NCBI GenBank assembly: GCA_008638375.1
Contig: CM018032.1
Span: forward strand, 54,163,882 to 54,227,881
From: Nyssa sinensis
Lineage: Eukaryota > Streptophyta > Magnoliopsida > Cornales > Nyssaceae
Length of the DNA: 64,000 nt
Direction: 5' to 3'
The notes below the pieces were generated by a model that was given only the letters and a program-made list of their open reading frames with translations, was not told the DNA's origin and searched no databases. Position 1 is the stretch's first letter, and the number at the start of each line of letters is the position of its first letter. Of the stretch, positions 59,013 to 64,000 are shown one piece after another. Position numbers and translations under genes: made by a program.

Positions 59013-59770
59013 CTAAGAAGGCACGGGTTGAAATGTGAAGACCAGTGCCAGTATTGGAAGGTAAATGGATGGACCAAACTGTCAGCAGTGACCCATACTG
59101 AACTATGAGAGCCCCACTTCACCCATGGAACAGAATAAGACCATTGGTAGTAAAGAGAGAGAAAAATTGAATCTTTGACTACTCATAAAAAAGTTAAAAA
59201 AAAAATAGAATCTTTGATTTAAATAGAGGAAATGAAGATGATGGAAGCAGGTTTGAGATTATGTAGAAAAGAAGCAAGTTCTATTGAAAGTGGTGAAAAA
59301 GTTAAACTCATACTTTATTAACATTGAGGGATAATGAATACAACACCGTTCTACCACCCTTATGCCAGTTGAAGTCAATTGCACATGTTGTTTTAGATCA
59401 AGAACATAAGAAATACAAGTGAAATAAAACAGGGAATTGGGGAAAAAATTAGGAGAAAAAAAATCTACAATTTGAGAAGGAATAATCAGAACCATCTCTG
59501 AAAAGCCAGTTGCCTTCTTAGTTGTGAACGGTAGGTTCCTCAGAGAACTGAGCCTTCTTCAACCCCACTGACAGCTCGATTTACCTGTACAATGATTACC
59601 AAAAGCACATGACAAACCTGTGCCAGGAATTCTAGTCTACTGATACTAGTGCCCATATTTTTGTTAATCTAAAAATAAGTAAACAGAAAAATAGTAAGTA
59701 AATTAGTTGGTCATGAATTATTATAAAGAAAGAACAACTTACCCATGTTTTCTGTACGAAGTGCTGCAAA

Positions 59771-61824
59771 TCAAGTTTTCACATAGTCCAAACCATTGCG
59801 CTTCCGCTTGTTAGATCTTGAAAAGAAGCATATCTGGGACCAAGTTTTTTTCTGCTTAACTGGTTGTGGCTTGACGTCACTCTTTGCAGCAAGTGCAGTC
59901 ATGTACTGAACAACAGCCTGATGAGCACCAAACCATGATTAGCATTGGAACAAAAGCTAGAAACCCCTGTATTTATATGACAGAAAAGAAAAGATACCTG
60001 TGCACCCATTTCAATAATATTTCTTGGTGGCACTTCCAGAGGATTTCCTTCCACTCGTAAGCCGCGTAGTTGCGATAGCATCCTAAAGGAGTCTGGAAGG
60101 ATTCGTATCTGGTTATTGCTAATATCCAACTCTTCAAGGTTCTCAAGGTTCCCAATAGACCTTGGTAGTGATTGTAGATCAGCAAAATTGTTGCTAATAT
60201 TCATCTTGACAAGTGTGGTAGCAAAACATAAGCTCTCAGGAACCGATTCAAGCTCGTTGAAACTTACATCAAGCTCCCTCAAGCTTGATAGGGATGACAT
60301 GGTCGTAGGCAATTGTTTGATGTTATTGTAACGCACAGACAGAATTTCCAGGGATCCAATTCGACCTACAGCTTCTGGAAGCGCTTTAAGACGGTTATAG
60401 TCAGCACGAAGCTCTCTGAGTGAAGAACACTGACCAATTGTATGCGGAAATTCTTCAATATCATTAGTCTCCACACTCAATTTCTTGAGACTAACAAGTG
60501 ACCCGACTGACTCGGGGAGCACAGAGAGCTGATTCGAGCTCAAATCAAGCTCCTGAAGACGGATTAATCTGCCAAATGTAGGGGGCAGAGATGTCAACTG
60601 GTTACCTCTCAGGTCAAGACAGACAAGGCTAAGGAGATCACCAATGGATTCTGGGAGTTCACTGATTCTATTTGAATGCAAATCCAATTTTGTCAATGAT
60701 GAAAGTCCTCCGATTGTGGCTGGCAAGGCCAGAATACGATTCTCAGACAAATCTAACGTGATCAAACTCGATAACTTCCCTATCGAATCTGGGAGCCATT
60801 CAATTTGGTCCATCAATTTGTTATGAAGATTGAGATCCCGAGTACCTTTCTTCGAAGATACTTCAATTAAACTAGCAAGTTTTATTAGACTCAGCTTCTC
60901 AGCATCTTGACCTACAAGATCAACCCATTGTTGTCAGAAAAAAACAAAAGAACTTGAATATTAGGAGCATAATGAAACCTTATATTCAGTCCAAATTACA
61001 ACCCTAGACATTCAACGGAATCAAATTCTCCAAGATTCAACCATATCTTCAGATGCACACTCAGGAACAAACATAGAGTAACAAAAATTTACAATAGCAA
61101 CCAAAACCAATAAGACATGAACAGAATGCCAATGGGGAGAAGATTCAAACTCACCTGAAGTGCTTGGAGATTTTAGAGTCGAATCCAAAATATGGGGTGT
61201 TGAGAAATCGCCCGATCGAAGTCCAGCCCCAATTCCATCGACGCAGAACGTTGCCTTTGCCTTCTTCAAATAACTGTCATCTCTGGTGACCAACTCCGAA
61301 GCTTTAACAGGCTCTCTGTCATGATATAAGCTCGAAGACGAAGTGGTAGTGGAAGTCGTGACAGGCGAATTCAAACTACCACCAGAGAACGAAGCAGAAT
61401 TCGTCAGAGACAAACTGCTCGAATTTGTGGACGAAGTGGAAGCGCTGGAATAACTGGATTGCTGATAATTCAAGCCTGAGGTTGAGGAAAGGCATTTCGA
61501 AGCTCTCTGAATTAAATCGTCAAACAGAGAGTGGACGTTCTCTAGATCGAGCAATTTCACAGCTTCCCTCTTCTGTTCTTTGCTCTGAAAATAAACCAAA
61601 TTTTTCTGCATCTCTTGTAAGATCATAAACAACTCTTGGGGAACGGCGGCGCTCTTCGTCTGCCTCGTAATGGCGTCAAGTCTCAACTGGTCTTCTTTCT
61701 CAACGTTTCGAATCAATGTCTTTGCCGCTTCAACCTCATCAATTGCAGGTCTCGCCGGCAAAGATCTGTGTATTCTCATGATCTCTTCCACCACCCCGTC
61801 AATTGATTTCGCAGAGGATTCCAT
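59771..61824 (-). CDS. Plant intracellular Ras-group-related LRR protein (PIRL4/PIRL5 type)
   Basis: Three coding exons on the minus strand, 61824-61155, 60911-59998 and 59917-59771, encode 576 aa. The N-terminal half (SAKSIDGVVEEIMRIHRSLP, then a helix-rich region and a Ser/Thr-rich linker at about residues 120-175) is the PIRL-specific extension. Exon 2 holds about eleven 23-residue leucine-rich repeats of the LxxLDLxxNxLxxLPxxIG type, as in Ras-binding LRR proteins such as SHOC2. The C-terminus is basic (SRSNKRKRNGLDYVKT). PIRLs are cytosolic plant LRR proteins, and several act in gametophyte development. This one is closest to PIRL4/PIRL5 as I recall them. The ATG at 61824 (MESSAKS) was chosen over 61854 because the sequence between looks like the 3' end of a 5'-UTR intron (TTGTAG just upstream). 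Length is slightly above the Arabidopsis proteins because of the Ser-rich linker. Confidence 0.93.
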
Positions 61825-61875
61825 TTCCTTCCAAACCCTACAATTCCCAAACACCCAGAATGAGTAATTCCCAAT

Positions 61876-61911
<36 letters not shown>

Positions 61912-62345
61912 GCACCCAAAATTCTGTTTTTCTTTTTTCTCTTTGGGCTTGTTTTACTTTTTCCAAAGCAATCCCAGATCAAGAACAGATAACAAACGCA
62001 ACAAACTGAATTGCCTTCCACTATTTTCTAGAACCATCAACAATGACCAAGTAAGAAAGCACAGTGAAGACGCCTTCAATTAGCTAAAAAAGGCAACAAA
62101 ACGAAACTCACTTTTAGCATGCTAAAGAAAAACCTGTCAAAATAACAAACGAAAAACCTATACTGAAAAGTGAAAACAAGTCAACAAAAAAATCATTGCG
62201 AGAAAACAAAAATTGAGGAATGAACCTTCTAGTCGATGGATCAGCAGTGATTGAATCTCACATTACTTTCGAAGTAGCACATGTAATCCGCGGAACAAAG
62301 ACCAGCTAGTCTGTGAAGGGCCTATGTTCGTCGTCTGGAAATTCC
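61825..62345 (-). other. 5' leader of the PIRL gene with probable 5'-UTR intron
   Basis: On the minus strand GGGAATTGTAG ends at about 61837 and is followed by GGTTTGGAAGGAA and the ATG, which looks like an intron acceptor in the leader. A (TA)n run with poly-A (61880-61910) lies in the presumed intron. The GC-richer block 62226-62345 could be the leader exon, with a weak donor near 62225. No clear TATA box was seen further upstream. Confidence 0.45.
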
Positions 62346-64000
62346 ACTGATTTCCATAGCAACTACACATATACACACAGTCACACACTTGTACACACAG
62401 TCACACCCTCTGCCCCATTATATTTCTATCATTTGCACAGTTTAATTTATTTAAAATAAAATTAAAAAACAAAACTTTCCCCGTAATTTTACCCAAACAC
62501 CGTGAACTCGATTATGACTGATCGGTTATCAACAAAATCGACAAAATATCTATTCGCCACTCTTTCGGCTTATAACCCTATCTAATTTCCAAAATTGCCC
62601 TCTTTTATAAGTGTATCAGTTAGAAATTTTTTTCGGTAATTTATCCTGTTTTGCCTTCAATGAAATAGATTTGAGAAATATATAAATCTGTCCCTTTCCA
62701 ATTATGGTATGAAATTATTTAAATATTTTTTTTATATTATAAAATACTTAATTTGTGTATGAATATATATATATAAATTACAAAAAAGATAATAAAAATA
62801 AATAAATTAAATAAATAAAATCTCATCGAATTCTTCCCGTTCTCATTTTTGTACTTGTATGGTAAATTATTTAATTTAGTAATGTGCCACTCGTTTAGTG
62901 GGGGGGTCGCAAGGGCATAGTTGTCATTACACCATTATAGGAGCCGTAAACGGAGTGGCACATCCGTAAATAAAAGATGGGCCGTCGCCGTCCATTTCCG
63001 AATTGGGTTGCTGTCAACAAGCGGACAATGAATGGGTTTGAGTAAATGCAGTATATCCAGCCAAATGTCCACGTTTGGTTGAGGGACACGTGTTGGATAG
63101 GAAGAGACCTGAAATGTCTAGAGCCAGTCCAACCGTCATATCCAGCTGGCATTGCTCCTCACGCCATAACCGTTTCTCTGACCTACCTTTTTTCCTGTCC
63201 GAGTAAGGCTTACATGTGGGCGCCTTCACATGCCTTGCTATGAGCTGTTCCTACTGATTACGAGAGGAGCAACGCTACGCTACGCTACGGCCTTCCTCAT
63301 TCGACTTCCCCTGGTCCCAACTTCACCAAACTTAACAATCATCTTTTTTTTATTTTTTATTTTTTTATCGACAACGGTCGGAAAGTATATTCTTATAATT
63401 ATAATAATTTTTCAAATGACCAAAAAATACTTATTTATTTATTTATTTATTATAATTAGTATACAAGAGGAAAATTAATAAAATTATTGTTAACATTATT
63501 TGATTCTCATTTATGATTTTTTTTTTTTTGAAAAAATCTCTTAATTTTTTAGGCCGATAAAAAAAAATCTTATTTTTTTAGAAATATTTATCAAAAAAAA
63601 TAGTGATTAACAATTAATTTTTTTAAAATTTTGGACCCCATGTAGATTGATTAATATATACACATACATATATCTATTAACAACCATTTATCTAATAATA
63701 ATTAATAATGATGAAGAAGAAGTACTTGAGAACTTCTTTAATATTCTTATTAAAAAAATTTAAAACATTATAATAATATTTTTAAAACTTTTATGAAAAA
63801 TATAGATTGCACATAGTGATTATAATAAGAAAAAATAATGAGTTCGAAGAAAGAAAAAAAAAAAGCTCTCAATATATAAATCAAATTTCGATTTTAATGG
63901 GATAGACAAGTGGCCATATCTACGAAAACATGATATGGGAAAAACTTTATAATTTTTTTTTATGCATTTCAAGTAAATATATACACACACTTTGATTTTA
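62346..64000. other. Intergenic region to the window end
   Basis: Presumed promoter region of the PIRL gene, then AT-rich DNA. The patch 62880-63310 is GC-richer and contains several short chance frames on both strands (63046-63243 plus, 62895-63152 minus), a perfect CTACG repeat (GCTACGCTACGCTACGG at 63273) and no protein motif. After 63340 the sequence is AT-rich with poly-T runs. Confidence 0.4.

Noticed and set aside
61825..61854. Upstream in-frame ATG at 61854 as PIRL start
   Set aside because: Lies before a likely intron acceptor (TTGTAG) in the leader. The MESSAKS start fits the family better.
1..64000. tRNA genes, rRNA, CRISPR arrays or bacterial-type operons
   Set aside because: None seen. 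B-box-like sequences were weak except in the SINE-like segment, and the gene structure is plant nuclear.

Overview
The window is nuclear DNA of a flowering plant, very probably a eudicot. It is AT-rich. Its genes have short exons and GT-AG introns, and it carries many (AT)n, (GA)n and (CT)n microsatellites. Ty1/copia, PIF/Harbinger, hAT-like and LINE remnants are all present. Every recognisable gene has its closest relatives in plants. I cannot name the species from sequence alone. No CRISPR array, operon, rRNA or convincing tRNA gene was seen.

Layout. 1-5806: two LTR retroelement pieces in opposite orientation. The second is a decayed Ty1/copia element with gag, protease, integrase, RT and RNase H remnants and a 3' LTR. 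5847-13685 (minus): a broken P-loop GTPase gene like the animal AP-adaptor chaperone AAGAB/p34. It has two 1-base frameshifts and has lost its 3' end at the copia element. Its 4.5-kb first intron holds a hAT MITE with a perfect 8-bp target duplication and a second MITE. 17753-19877 and 33133-35364 (plus): two paralogous DIVARICATA-type two-repeat MYB genes, each with two exons. Between them lie a 3.9-kb PIF/Harbinger element (22943-26884, TTA target duplication, Myb-like ORF1 plus dead transposase) and nested smaller repeats. 37206-42984 (plus): mitochondrial phosphate carrier (PHT3;3/MPT1 type), six exons, with MITE, SINE-like and other repeats in its introns. 44997-49039 (minus): complete eIF6 gene, seven exons, 245 aa, with telo-box motifs upstream. 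51789-52016 (minus): a 75-aa protein of unknown function. 52391-59010: repeats only, including a TIR element, a tandem array, a LINE remnant and small duplications. 59771-61824 (minus): complete LRR gene of the PIRL4/PIRL5 type, three coding exons, 576 aa. 61825-64000: 5' leader and AT-rich intergenic DNA.

The genes do not form a pathway. They are independent housekeeping or regulatory genes (mitochondrial phosphate import, 60S subunit biogenesis, LRR signalling, MYB transcription control) separated by transposon-derived DNA. I found no clear new biological system. The most useful leads are the broken GTPase gene, the divergence of the MYB pair (one copy with an EAR-like motif), a likely 1-base shift at the end of the phosphate carrier, several transposons with defined ends, and an unexplained tandem array with a related copy 25 kb away. 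Exon coordinates were derived by hand from splice signals and reading-frame phase.
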